From contig QHPD01000105.1 in NCBI GenBank assembly GCA_003218975.1, positions 1 to 64,000 of the forward strand: a DNA stretch of 64,000 bases. The letters are read 5' to 3'. The stretch is from Verrucomicrobiota bacterium (GTDB lineage: Bacteria; Verrucomicrobiota; Verrucomicrobiia; Chthoniobacterales; UBA10450). The notes under the pieces are model-generated. The model was not told the DNA's origin. It did no database searches and was given only the letters and a program-made list of their open reading frames with translations. Shown piece by piece: positions 52,354 through 61,231 of this stretch; the first letter of the stretch is position 1; each line of letters opens with the position of its first letter. Both the position numbers and the translations under genes were made by a program.

Positions 52354-53831
52354 TGGTTTTGTTCGTCATTTTCTGCCCTATCGTTGCAGCAATCCTAATC
52401 ATGATTGGTGCGCCGGCGCGCAAGATGGCTGTAGCTGCATCGGTGCTGACGCTGGGCGCGACGTTACTTCTCCTCGCTTCGTTCTCACCCGAGCAGCACG
52501 ATTTTCAGGAGGTCACGTCGTTTCCCATATCTTCCGAGTGGCATCTTAGTTTCACAACCGGCATTGACGGCTTGAGTCTGGCGCTCGTCCTGCTCGCGGC
52601 AATCGTCACGGTGGCGGCGGTCTGGTTCGCAGGCAAAATCGACAAGTACCAGAATGCTTTCTACGCTTGTCTTCTCTTCATCTCGGGCGGCGCAATCGGC
52701 GCATTCGCTTCGCTTGATTTATTTTTCTTTTATGCGTTTCACGAGCTCGCACTCATTCCGACTTTCTTGTTGATCGGAATCTGGGGCGGCGGAAATCGGG
52801 TCGCAGCGGCCTGGAAAATCACGATCTATCTGGCGATCGGAAGTTTTATCTTGCTGCTCGGCCTGATCTTACTTTATCAAAGCGTTCCGACAGCATCACG
52901 CAGCTTCGACATTCGCGCATTAAAGGCCGCAGCCAGCCTCGGGCAAATCTCAGGAGACGCACAACGCCATATCTATCTTCTGCTGCTCATCGGCTTCGGA
53001 ATTCTGACTTCGCTCTTCCCGTTTCACACGTGGGCGCCGGAGGCGTACGCCGCCGCTCCGGCGCCGGCGGCAATGCTGCACGCTGGAATCCTAAAAAAAT
53101 TCGGTCTCTACGGTTTGTTACGCCTGGCCATTCCGCTGCTTCCAGAAGGCGCGCGACATTGGACGAATCTGCTCGTGCTGTTACTGCTCGGGAACATCAT
53201 TTATGTGGGGCTAGTCACGATCGCCCAAAAACGGCTCGATTGGATGCTCGGTTATTCGAGCGTGATGCACATAGGCTACATTTTTCTCGGGATCGCCAGT
53301 GCTAGCATCCTAGGCGTAACCGGTGCTGTTGTGTTAATGTTCGCCCACGGCCTTTCGATCGCGTTGCTGTTTGCGCTCGCAGGCGAATTGCGCAAGCGAA
53401 CCGGCACCTTGGTTTTCGAAGAATTGGGCGGCCTTGCGAAAGTGATGCCTTTCGCCGGGCTCGCTTTTGGTCTCGGCGCATTTGCTGCGATCGGTCTTCC
53501 AGGCTTCGCAAATTTTGCCGGCGAAATCATGATCTTTTTCGGCGCGTTCAAGAACGGCTGGGAAATCGGCCGCTTTCATATTTTTCAAATTGCAACCGTG
53601 CTAGCGCTGTGGGGCATGGTGATCTCGACTGTCTATATGCTGCGCGCCTACCGGAAAGTCTTCATGGGCGCGCTGAATGAGCGCTGGACTGGACTTGTCG
53701 ATCTGCGGTCCGCCTTGCGCGTACCCGTGACGCTATTGGTCGGCGCGCTGCTCTGCTACGGATTTTTTCCCCAATCCTTTGTGCGAATGACCACGCCTGC
53801 CTTTCGCACTTATCTCACCGCGAACAAATAA
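52353..53831 (+). CDS. nuoM: NADH-quinone oxidoreductase subunit M
   Basis: The ATG at 52353 shares its A with the nuoL stop. The 492-residue protein has the NuoM signatures GIDGLSLALVLLAAIVTVAAVWFAGK, FYAFHELALIPTFLLIGIWGGGNRVAAAWKI with the key Glu, FPFHTWAPEAYAAAPAPAAMLHAGILKKFGLYGLLR with the key Lys, and SSVMHIGYIFLG. It is one of three antiporter-like proton pumps. Confidence 0.96.
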   Translation: MVLFVIFCPIVAAILIMIGAPARKMAVAASVLTLGATLLLLASFSPEQHDFQEVTSFPISSEWHLSFTTGIDGLSLALVLLAAIVTVAAVWFAGKIDKYQNAFYACLLFISGGAIGAFASLDLFFFYAFHELALIPTFLLIGIWGGGNRVAAAWKITIYLAIGSFILLLGLILLYQSVPTASRSFDIRALKAAASLGQISGDAQRHIYLLLLIGFGILTSLFPFHTWAPEAYAAAPAPAAMLHAGILKKFGLYGLLRLAIPLLPEGARHWTNLLVLLLLGNIIYVGLVTIAQKRLDWMLGYSSVMHIGYIFLGIASASILGVTGAVVLMFAHGLSIALLFALAGELRKRTGTLVFEELGGLAKVMPFAGLAFGLGAFAAIGLPGFANFAGEIMIFFGAFKNGWEIGRFHIFQIATVLALWGMVISTVYMLRAYRKVFMGALNERWTGLVDLRSALRVPVTLLVGALLCYGFFPQSFVRMTTPAFRTYLTANK

Positions 53832-53833
53832 TC

Positions 53834-55252
53834 GTGATCACAGCGCCACTACTTGAGGTCGGCGTCCTAGTGCTCGGGATGGTGATCCTGATGTTCGAGG
53901 CCTTCGCCACGAAGATCGACAAGCGGATTTTGGCTTTCGCCGCAATCGCCGGTCTGGCGATCGTTCTTGTCGCGACCTTCTTCGTCGCTCCAGTCCCATC
54001 GCCTAATCAAGCGACCGGTTTCTGGAATTTTTACACGGTTGATCGGTTGTCGGTCTTCTTCAAACAATTCGCACTACTGACCACGATACTCGTGCTCATC
54101 ATGATGATCGATTATGCGCCAGCGGTGCGCAGTTCCTTTCCCGGTGCACACGATGGATTGGGCGAGTTTTTCACGGTGCCAATTTTCACATGTGCCGGCC
54201 TGATGTATCTGGTGTCGGCCATCGATTTCATCTTCATCTTCGTCTCGCTCGAGCTGGTGACGATTTCGTTTTACGTCCTAGTCAGTTTTACAAGAAAAAA
54301 TCCCGTCACGCTCGAAGCCGGCGTGAAATACCTGGTATTGAGTGCGCTTTCCACAGCGTTCCTTGTGTACGGAATCGCCTGGATTTTCGGGGTAACAGGC
54401 CAGACAAACTTGCAGCGAATCACGGAGGCGTTGGCTACTCCGAGTACAGATCAAAGCGCAACGCTCTTAGGAATGGTGCTCGTTCTTGTCGCCCTCGGTT
54501 TCAAAATTGCGGCCGTGCCATTTCAAATCTGGGTGCCGGATGTTTACCAAGGCGCGCCCACGCCGGTCACTGCATATCTCTCGGTCGGCTCGAAGGCGGC
54601 CGGTTTCGTCGTGCTGCTGCGGGTGCTGCGTCCATTCGCGACGCTTCCGCAAATGCAACGATTGCTCGTTTTAATTGCATTATTGACTTTGATCTACGGA
54701 AACCTGGCTGCCCTGCCACAGGGAAATTTAAAACGGCTCCTCGCGTACTCCAGCATTGCGCACACAGGTTATTTACTCATCGGAGTTGTCTGTTTGGATA
54801 GTAACGCAGTTGTTTTTTATCTGGTGGCTTACCTGCTCATGACACACCTTAGCTTTGCCGTTCTCGTCATTGTGGCGCAACAAACGGGTGAACAGATCGC
54901 CGATTTCGACGGCTTGGCAAAGCGCTCGCCTTTCCTCGCCTTCGCTATGTTAATCGGGATGGTGTCGCTCGCCGGTGTGCCATTCACCGCCGGCTTTTTG
55001 GGGAAGTTTTTTATCTTCTACGCCGCAATTTTGCAGCGCCAGATCGCGCTGGTCGTTATCGGCGTGATCACTGTCGGCTGCGGCTTTTACTACTATTTGA
55101 AAGTCGTTCGCGCCATGTATTGGCAGCCTGCTGCGAAGATCGACAACATTTCAGTCAGCACCCTTTCGCGCATCGCGATTGGCGCGTTAATCGCCGCGAC
55201 AATCTGGCTCGGCGTCTATCCGCAGCCAATTTTGGATGCGTTGAAGCGATAA
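53834..55252 (+). CDS. nuoN: NADH-quinone oxidoreductase subunit N
   Basis: A GTG start 2 bp after nuoM opens this 472-residue subunit. It has DFIFIFVSLELVTISFYVLVSF with the key Glu, EAGVKYLVLSALSTAFLVYGIAWIFG, KIAAVPFQIWVPDVYQGAPTPVTAYLSVGSKAAGFVVLLR with the key Lys, and KRLLAYSSIAHTGYLLIGV. It is the last nuo gene of the operon. Confidence 0.96.
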   Translation: MITAPLLEVGVLVLGMVILMFEAFATKIDKRILAFAAIAGLAIVLVATFFVAPVPSPNQATGFWNFYTVDRLSVFFKQFALLTTILVLIMMIDYAPAVRSSFPGAHDGLGEFFTVPIFTCAGLMYLVSAIDFIFIFVSLELVTISFYVLVSFTRKNPVTLEAGVKYLVLSALSTAFLVYGIAWIFGVTGQTNLQRITEALATPSTDQSATLLGMVLVLVALGFKIAAVPFQIWVPDVYQGAPTPVTAYLSVGSKAAGFVVLLRVLRPFATLPQMQRLLVLIALLTLIYGNLAALPQGNLKRLLAYSSIAHTGYLLIGVVCLDSNAVVFYLVAYLLMTHLSFAVLVIVAQQTGEQIADFDGLAKRSPFLAFAMLIGMVSLAGVPFTAGFLGKFFIFYAAILQRQIALVVIGVITVGCGFYYYLKVVRAMYWQPAAKIDNISVSTLSRIAIGALIAATIWLGVYPQPILDALKR

Positions 55253-55295
55253 CAAGGAACGACGCCGTTGGGCAGCCGTCACTTCTTGAGCGATG

Positions 55296-56018
55296 CTAAT
55301 CGCTCAATTCAACGTTCCAGTACGCAAGATCGACAAAATGCTTCCAGAGATCGTGCTGCGGCGCGGAAAAAGTGATCTGGACAAACGGGCGCCATTTGGG
55401 CCGCTTCGGTTTGCGGATCAGGCTCATGTGGGCTTCTCGCGGAAGCCGGTTGCCCTTCCGTGTATTACAGGCGATACACGAGCAGACCACGTTTTCCCAG
55501 GTCGTCATCCCGCCGCGATCGCGCGGCACCACGTGATCGAGATTGAGGTCGCTACGTTCAAAAACTTCTCCACAGTACTGGCAGGTGTTCTTGTCGCGTT
55601 CGAAAACGTTGTGACGCGTAAACTTTACCTCCTTTTTCGGAAGCCGATCAAAAACTAAAAGCACAATCACGCGGGGCACACGAATCTTGAACGAAATCGT
55701 CGTGACCACTTCATGGTCGGGCGCGTTCGCCGACAAGTCGCGCCAGCTTTCGAAATCGTGCGTCATGAAATTGTTCGCCTGATCGGATGAAACAATGTAG
55801 GCGTGACCCGCATATACCAGCGCAAAGGCGCGGCGCGCCGTGCAGATGTTCACCGCCTGCCAGAGGCGGTTCAGCACCAAAACCTGACTGTTCAACGATG
55901 TATGCAAATCTCTCGTCAATCGCGTTGCCGCCCGCTTTTTGCGGACTTCCACGTAAATTTGCGCGACGGTACCATTGGCAGTTTTCGCTGTCAACGGAGC
56001 GGCCAGATCCGCCATCAA
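55296..56018 (-). CDS. HNH endonuclease family protein
   Basis: The C-terminal half has a zinc-binding HNH nuclease fold: RHNVFERDKNTCQYCGEVFERSDLNLDHVVPRDRGGMTTWENVVCSCIACNTRKGNRLPREA. The N-terminal part (NSQVLVLNRLWQAVNICTARRAFALVYAGHA) matches the usual partner region of a small bacterial HNH family of unknown role. That family usually starts near LNSQVL, so a TTG near 55892 might be the true start and not 56018. It converges with nuoN. Confidence 0.82.
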   Translation of the reverse strand: MMADLAAPLTAKTANGTVAQIYVEVRKKRAATRLTRDLHTSLNSQVLVLNRLWQAVNICTARRAFALVYAGHAYIVSSDQANNFMTHDFESWRDLSANAPDHEVVTTISFKIRVPRVIVLLVFDRLPKKEVKFTRHNVFERDKNTCQYCGEVFERSDLNLDHVVPRDRGGMTTWENVVCSCIACNTRKGNRLPREAHMSLIRKPKRPKWRPFVQITFSAPQHDLWKHFVDLAYWNVELSD

Positions 56019-56078
56019 TAGGCACGAATAAATTGTTGTTTTAGGCGTTCGTGTTTATTCATGGCCATCTGGGGTTAA

Positions 56079-57041
56079 ATGAAAGCGCAATTTCCAACCG
56101 AGCAAACCGAGTCCGGCGAGTTTCAAAGACAGGAAGACGCGTTCCGTGAGTGGATCTCGAATGACGGATCGACACCTTATGCTTCCGCCGCGGGGCGTTA
56201 TCATCTTTATGTTTCGCTGGCGTGTCCGTGGGCGAGTCGCACGGTCATTTTTCGCAAGTTAAAGGGGCTCGAAAACTCGATCGGCATGACAATTGTTGAT
56301 CCTATCCGGGACGACCAGGGTTGGGCGTTCCGCGATCCGTCCGGCAAGCTTCCGCCGGGCGCGCGGTTTGAATCAACCGATCCGGTCAATGGCTTTAAAT
56401 TTTTGAGCGAGGCCTACAAAGCAACCGATCCAAACTTCGACCAGCGCGTCACCGTGCCTGTGCTTTGGGACAAGGAAACGAAAAGGATCGTGAACAATTG
56501 CGAGGACGATATCTGCCGCATGTTCAACGATGTGTTTAATGACTTCGCCGAAAACAAAGATGTCGATCTTTTCCCGAAAGAGATCGAAGCCGAGAATGCG
56601 AAGCTATGCGATTTTCTTTACAACAACGTAAACAACGGCGTTTACAAGGTCGGCTTCGCAACGCGCCAGCGACCGTACGAGATTGCCTGCCGGAAGCTTT
56701 TTGAAGCGCTCGATCAGTTGGAGAAGCGCTTATCGACGAGCCGCTACTTATTCGATAATCGCATCGTCGAAGCGGACTGGCGATTTTTCTGCACGCTCGT
56801 GCGGTTCGACGCCGTTTATCACGGCCATTTCAAATGCAATCTGCGCCGCATTATCGATTACCCGAACCTGCAAGGGTATTTGATGGACTTGTACCAACAG
56901 CCCGGAATCTCGGACACCGTGAACTTCGATCACATCAAGCGGCATTACTACATGACGCACACCGAAATTAATCCGACGCGAATCGTCCCCATCGGCCCTG
57001 TAATCGATCTCACACGGTCGCACGGCCGCGAGAACTATTAA
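56079..57041 (+). CDS. Glutathionyl-hydroquinone reductase-like GST
   Basis: The 320-residue protein matches the Xi/YqjG/ECM4-type glutathione transferases: YHLYVSLACPWASRTVIFRKLKGLENSIGM with the catalytic Cys at about residue 49 (CPWA), TVPVLWDKETKRIVNNCEDDICRMFN in the thioredoxin-like half and RYLFDNRIVEADWRFFCTLVRFDAVYHGHFKCN in the helical half. These enzymes reduce glutathionyl-hydroquinones. It has its own upstream region and no operon partner. Confidence 0.9.
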   Translation: MKAQFPTEQTESGEFQRQEDAFREWISNDGSTPYASAAGRYHLYVSLACPWASRTVIFRKLKGLENSIGMTIVDPIRDDQGWAFRDPSGKLPPGARFESTDPVNGFKFLSEAYKATDPNFDQRVTVPVLWDKETKRIVNNCEDDICRMFNDVFNDFAENKDVDLFPKEIEAENAKLCDFLYNNVNNGVYKVGFATRQRPYEIACRKLFEALDQLEKRLSTSRYLFDNRIVEADWRFFCTLVRFDAVYHGHFKCNLRRIIDYPNLQGYLMDLYQQPGISDTVNFDHIKRHYYMTHTEINPTRIVPIGPVIDLTRSHGRENY

Positions 57042-57115
57042 TCAGAGAAGCTGCCCATAAACGGCTGAAACGAGCCAGTCGCGAACATCCGTTCCCCGCA
57101 CATTCAGAACAGCAG

Positions 57116-57469
57116 CTACAACGGTGCTTCGCTTACGATGACTTCCAGTTTTATTTCCTGAAACGCGAGCTGATCGTGAATCATGCCGAGCAATTCGAGT
57201 GCGCGCGTATTGGGCATCTGTGCACAGCGCAACTCAATCCGCGCCGGTTTCCCGACAAGCTCCGGATGTTCGCTTGCCATCTCGCCGTCGAGCAGGAATG
57301 AAACATAGGCGTTGAAGCGCTCCTGCAACGCGAGCAATCGCTCGTCCGAACCATCCCACGGATCGAGTTCGTCCATTCGCAGCACGACTTCGCCCGTCTT
57401 CGTGTCCTGCGCGATCACATCGATCATGCCGATCCGATCTTGAGTTTTTGCGCGTGGTTGTCCGTTCAT
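57116..57469 (-). CDS. Conserved hypothetical protein (DUF6572-like)
   Basis: From ATG 57469 (the ORF-track start at 57592 lies inside lptB), the 117-residue protein reads DRIGMIDVIAQDTKTGEVVLRMDELDPWDGSDERLLALQERFNAYVSFLLDGEM, a pattern I associate with DUF6572. Its function is not known. It lies 29 bp downstream of lptB and may be the last gene of that operon. Confidence 0.65.
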   Translation of the reverse strand: MNGQPRAKTQDRIGMIDVIAQDTKTGEVVLRMDELDPWDGSDERLLALQERFNAYVSFLLDGEMASEHPELVGKPARIELRCAQMPNTRALELLGMIHDQLAFQEIKLEVIVSEAPL

Positions 57470-57497
57470 TTGCGCTCCAAATCGAAACAGCGCACGC

Positions 57498-58283
57498 CTA
57501 CATCTTGAATCGCTCGCCAAGATAAAGCTGGCGACTGATGGGATCGTTGATGAGAAAATCTTTCGTGCCTTCGCTTTCGACCCGGCCGTCATAAATCAAA
57601 TAGGCGCGATCCACGATCGCCAACGTCTCGCGCACATTGTGGTCGGTAATCATGATGGCAAGGCCTAATTTGCGGAGGTTTACGATAATCTGTTGAACGT
57701 CATAAACGGCAATTGGATCTACGCCGCTGAAAGGCTCATCGAGCATTAATAATTTCGGTTTCGTCACTAGCGAACGCGCAATGGTTAGGCGCCGTTTCTC
57801 ACCGCCGCTCAATGTGAGCGCAATGTTCTTCGCGATTCGCTCAATGCCGAACTGGTGCAGCAACTGATCGCAACGATTGCGCCGTTCTGCCTTGCTCAGG
57901 GGCAGCGTCTCCAAAATCGCCATGATGTTTTGCTCAACAGTCATCTTGCGAAAAATGGATTCTTCCTGAGGCAAATAACCCATGCCGAGTCTCGCGCGTT
58001 TGTACATCGGATAGTCCGTCACATCGGTATCGGAAAAAATCACGCGGCCACTGTTTGGCCTGACCAGACCGACGATCATGTAAAAACTGGTCGTTTTGCC
58101 TGCGCCATTCGGTCCGAGCAGTCCGACGATCTCGCCCGCGCGAACATGCATGTTAATGCCGTCCACGACGGCCCGGCCACCATAGATCTTCACCAAATCC
58201 TCAGTGATTAGGACATTTTCTTTCTTTGCTGCCGGCGGCGAAGTGACTTTCGGAGCTGAGACAGGCGCAGTTTGGCTGATCAT
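57498..58283 (-). CDS. lptB: LPS export ABC transporter ATPase
   Basis: The 261-residue ATPase is LptB: LVKIYGGRAVVDGINMHVRAGEIVGLLGPNGAGKTTSFYMIVGLVRP, the LptB-typical YPMYKRARLGMGYLPQEESIFRKMTVEQNIMAILE, signature LSGGEKRRLTIARSL, Walker B LLMLDEPFSGVDP and switch ITDHNVRETL. It powers LPS extraction with LptF/G, which are not in the window. An N-terminal 25-residue Pro/Ala-rich extension is unusual. It overlaps lptA by ATGA. Confidence 0.95.
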   Translation of the reverse strand: MISQTAPVSAPKVTSPPAAKKENVLITEDLVKIYGGRAVVDGINMHVRAGEIVGLLGPNGAGKTTSFYMIVGLVRPNSGRVIFSDTDVTDYPMYKRARLGMGYLPQEESIFRKMTVEQNIMAILETLPLSKAERRNRCDQLLHQFGIERIAKNIALTLSGGEKRRLTIARSLVTKPKLLMLDEPFSGVDPIAVYDVQQIIVNLRKLGLAIMITDHNVRETLAIVDRAYLIYDGRVESEGTKDFLINDPISRQLYLGERFKM

Positions 58284-58969
58284 GGTTTTGGCAACGGTGG
58301 TGGACTTAGACTCGGAGAAGGTAAAGGACTCGCTTCGGCCTTCTTTTCTTCCTTCAGTTGCTGCCGAATCTCGGTGCGACTCGGGCCGTGCGTCGTCAGT
58401 TGGCTATTCTGGTTGATGATCATGACGGTATCGGGGCTGGTCGCCAAGTGCATGTTTAATCCTTCCTGCACACGCGGCGTTCCCGTCAATTCAACATTGC
58501 CGGTCGCGGCGGTATAGACAGCTTTGTCAGCACGACCGACTGCGCGGGTAGGCGGACCGCCGCTCGGATCGGGGCGGTCGCGAACCAATCCGACGTTACC
58601 TTCGGCAATAGCTTTCTCCAGGCCCTGATTTTGTCCCTTTGTAATAAACACGGTCAACTTGTCGGATTGAAGATTGAAACGCGGATCGGTTACCTTCACT
58701 CGGCCGCTAAAGATGCCCATGTTCTTTGTTGAATCAAAAAACGCTTCATCTGCGTAGATTTCCGTTGTGGTTGGTTCGTTAGATTGCAGGCCAGTCGCAA
58801 AGAGATTAGCTGATTTAGTCGCTGGCGGTTTATTTTCTTTTTCGGCAGCTGCTTTTTCCGCCTTCTTTGCGCGCGCAGGAGAAGCGACTGGCGCTGCGGC
58901 GACCTGTCCGTGCGAGTGCGGCGTCGTGGCACTAGCGATAAACAAAATGCACACCGCCAATTTTTTCAT
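58280..58969 (-). CDS. lptA: LptA/OstA-like LPS transport protein
   Basis: A signal peptide (MKKLAVCILFIASATTPHSHG) leads to an OstA-type beta-jellyroll: IYADEAFFDSTKNMGIFSGRVKVTDPRFNLQSDKLTVFI, AEGNVGLVR, and ADKAVYTAATGNVELTGTPRVQEG. LptA bridges LPS across the periplasm. Two Lys/Ala/Pro-rich stretches surround the core. Gene order kdsA-lptC-lptA-lptB supports the call. Confidence 0.85.
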   Translation of the reverse strand: MKKLAVCILFIASATTPHSHGQVAAAPVASPARAKKAEKAAAEKENKPPATKSANLFATGLQSNEPTTTEIYADEAFFDSTKNMGIFSGRVKVTDPRFNLQSDKLTVFITKGQNQGLEKAIAEGNVGLVRDRPDPSGGPPTRAVGRADKAVYTAATGNVELTGTPRVQEGLNMHLATSPDTVMIINQNSQLTTHGPSRTEIRQQLKEEKKAEASPLPSPSLSPPPLPKP

Positions 58970-59532
58970 TCGTTCGTGTCTGGTTTTTCTTCCAAATGCG
59001 ATCGGTCAGTGATTACCATTTTTACGTTGCCGATCAATCGGCCGGTCCTCGTATCCGGGTCGAACTGGACAGAATCGCCGACGATATTGAAATCTGCGCG
59101 CTGAATTGTTGTGCGCTCTTGCGAACTCAGGATGCGGGTCTTCAAGTCAAGGACCGACGTGTGCATGTCGATCTGGAGATCGGGTTGGTTCTCCGGTGTG
59201 TAGGTCGTGATTTTAAGATGTTCAAAGCCGACGTGTCCTTCATCAATCCGTCGCGCCATTCCCGCTTCAAATCTTCCCCGTAGATGGCCTTCGCCGTCGA
59301 AATCCGGTAACACAAGACCTTTCGCTTCGTGGCCGATTGGCAGCGGAATATTAGCCAGACTCTGCTCGCCCGGAGAACCGGAGGGACTGGCTGTAGCACG
59401 AGCCTGCTTCTTTTTGTGAGCTTTGGATTGAGCGGAGACCTGTGCCGCCGATATCAATACCGGCAACAATATTGACAATGACCAAACCAGCCAGCCGCGC
59501 GATGCGCAGCGGCCGCTACGACACAGCAGCAT
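58966..59532 (-). CDS. LptC-like periplasmic protein
   Basis: The 188-residue protein has an N-terminal hydrophobic helix (LVWSLSILLPVLISAAQVSA), a Lys/Ala linker and an OstA/LptC-type domain: LVLPDFDGEGHLRGRFEAGMARRIDEGHVGFEHLKITTYTPENQPDLQIDMHTSVLDLKTRIL. LptC links LptB2FG to LptA. It overlaps lptA by ATGA and kdsA by 17 bp. A second OstA-like protein is also possible. Confidence 0.72.
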   Translation of the reverse strand: MLLCRSGRCASRGWLVWSLSILLPVLISAAQVSAQSKAHKKKQARATASPSGSPGEQSLANIPLPIGHEAKGLVLPDFDGEGHLRGRFEAGMARRIDEGHVGFEHLKITTYTPENQPDLQIDMHTSVLDLKTRILSSQERTTIQRADFNIVGDSVQFDPDTRTGRLIGNVKMVITDRSHLEEKPDTNE

Positions 59533-60343
59533 GAATAGCCTTTAACATGCGCAGGTGCTTCGGCAAATCTTTTAGCGGAATCTGGCTTGGTCCATCCGAC
59601 AACGCGTGCGCCGGATTTTCGTGTACCTCCATAAAGATTCCGTCGCATCCTGCAGCCATCGCGGCGCGGGCCAGAATTGGCGCCACGACCCCATCCCCTG
59701 AAGTAGAATCGCCCGCCCCGCCCGGCCGTTGAACGGAATGCGTCGCGTCAAAGATGACGCGATAACCCGCTTCGCGCATCCAGTAGAGCGACCGCATATC
59801 AGCCACGAGATTATTGTAACCAAATGTCGTGCCACGCTCAGTGAAGCAAAAGTTTTCGTTGCCGAAGGCGATCAGTTTTTCGGCGATGTTTCGCACGTCC
59901 CAGGGCGCAAGGAACTGACCTTTCTTCACATTAATTGCGCGACCGCTATCCGCCGCGGCGCGCAGCAGATCGGTTTGCCGGCACAGGAATGCCGGGATTT
60001 GCAACATGTCGATCTTCTCGCCAGCGATTGCAGCTTCGCTTGGGGAGTGCACGTCTGTTGTGACCGCGATTTTCAAGTCGTGCCCTATGGTGGCAAGAAT
60101 CTCGCAGCCCTTGCGTACATCGACTCCGCGAAACGAGCGGACCGAGGTTCGGTTCCCCTTATCGTATGACGCTTTGAAAATAAAATCGACATGTTCGGCG
60201 GCGCAGACCTCGGCGATCTTTTCTGCCATGCGCCAAACAAACTTTTCCGACTCAATCACACACGGCCCGAGAATGAACGCGGGACGTTTGCCACCAATCG
60301 TCACTTTGCCAACTTTGAGGGGTTTGGCGTTCATTGATCGCAC
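59516..60343 (-). CDS. kdsA: 3-deoxy-8-phosphooctulonate synthase
   Basis: The 275-residue protein matches KdsA: FILGPCVIESEKFVWRMAEKIAEV, FKASYDKGNRTSVRSFRGVDVRKGCEIL, TDVHSPSEAAIAGEKIDMLQIPAFLCRQTDLLRAAADSGRAINVKKGQFLAPWDVRNIAEKL, RGTTFGYNNLVADMRSL and DATHSVQRPGGAG. It makes KDO-8-phosphate for LPS inner core. It heads the operon with the lpt genes. Confidence 0.96.
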   Translation of the reverse strand: MRSMNAKPLKVGKVTIGGKRPAFILGPCVIESEKFVWRMAEKIAEVCAAEHVDFIFKASYDKGNRTSVRSFRGVDVRKGCEILATIGHDLKIAVTTDVHSPSEAAIAGEKIDMLQIPAFLCRQTDLLRAAADSGRAINVKKGQFLAPWDVRNIAEKLIAFGNENFCFTERGTTFGYNNLVADMRSLYWMREAGYRVIFDATHSVQRPGGAGDSTSGDGVVAPILARAAMAAGCDGIFMEVHENPAHALSDGPSQIPLKDLPKHLRMLKAIHAAVS

Positions 60344-60370
60344 TGACTCTCGCGATGCAAGCGATTGAGG

Positions 60371-61141
60371 TCAATCGCCGCTCCTCGGCATTCCCCGCAC
60401 CTCAGGCAGACGCGGTTTAGTTGAACCGCCCGTCGACCGCCCGACTTTCACAAGATCGACAATCGCGAATGGCGCATAGAGGCCCAGGAAAAAAGTCAGG
60501 GCAAGACCGTGCATCTGCAAAAGATAAAGCGGCCGAGAATCGGAGAGAAAATTCAAAACGGAAAACGCTTCCGGTTTGTGCAGCAGAAATCCATAGTTAA
60601 AACCAGTCAGTTCATCGGCAATAAATGTGACCAAAAAATAAAATTCCGACCAGAGAAAGACGCGGACGATCGACATGGGATATGGCCGGTGTCGCCGCGT
60701 CAGCATCAGAAAAACTACGCCGATGATGATTCCACAGTGAGAAGTGAAAAAGCTGATAAACCGCCAATCCGGGAAACCGAACCGCAGGTTCGGCGTGAGC
60801 ACAGCCTGTACCGTGCCGCCAATGCCCCAGAAATATGCCACCTCGAACCATCGCTGCTTTCCCGTCCACATCGCTACAATCACAACCACCATTCCCCAGT
60901 CGCACATTTGCAACGGCAACATTTGCCGCCAATCCACAACGCCGTGGCTGCGGATAAAAATCAAATAAGCGACATAATTGAGCACCAACACCGCTGAGAG
61001 AGCAGCGATAATCGCTCGTTCGACACGATGTGATTTGGTCCGCCAGACCACCGCGGCAAGCGCAAACGGTAGGACGATGGTAAGAAAAATAACCGTGAGG
61101 TGCGGCGGGCCGTATGGGTGAAATTGAGGCGCGTCATTCAT
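60371..61141 (-). CDS. TIGR02206/YwaF-family membrane protein
   Basis: From ATG 61141 the protein has about seven transmembrane helices and the family blocks PYGPPHLTVIFLTIVLPF, MLPLQMCDWGMVVVIVAMWTGKQRWFEVAYFWGIGGTVQAVLTPNL, FPDWRFISFFTSHCGIIIGVVFL and FNYGFLLHKPEAFSVLNFLSDSRPLYLLQM. Function is not known. The ORF-track start at 61231 would add 30 residues. It lies 28 bp upstream of kdsA on the same strand. Confidence 0.82.
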   Translation of the reverse strand: MNDAPQFHPYGPPHLTVIFLTIVLPFALAAVVWRTKSHRVERAIIAALSAVLVLNYVAYLIFIRSHGVVDWRQMLPLQMCDWGMVVVIVAMWTGKQRWFEVAYFWGIGGTVQAVLTPNLRFGFPDWRFISFFTSHCGIIIGVVFLMLTRRHRPYPMSIVRVFLWSEFYFLVTFIADELTGFNYGFLLHKPEAFSVLNFLSDSRPLYLLQMHGLALTFFLGLYAPFAIVDLVKVGRSTGGSTKPRLPEVRGMPRSGD

Positions 61142-61231
61142 GACAAGGTGGATGGCTTCTCCGAAGACGATGCTAAATAAATCGGCTTTCTGCGGGTGAG
61201 AATACCATCGCGTTCGGAGAACGCGATCCAC

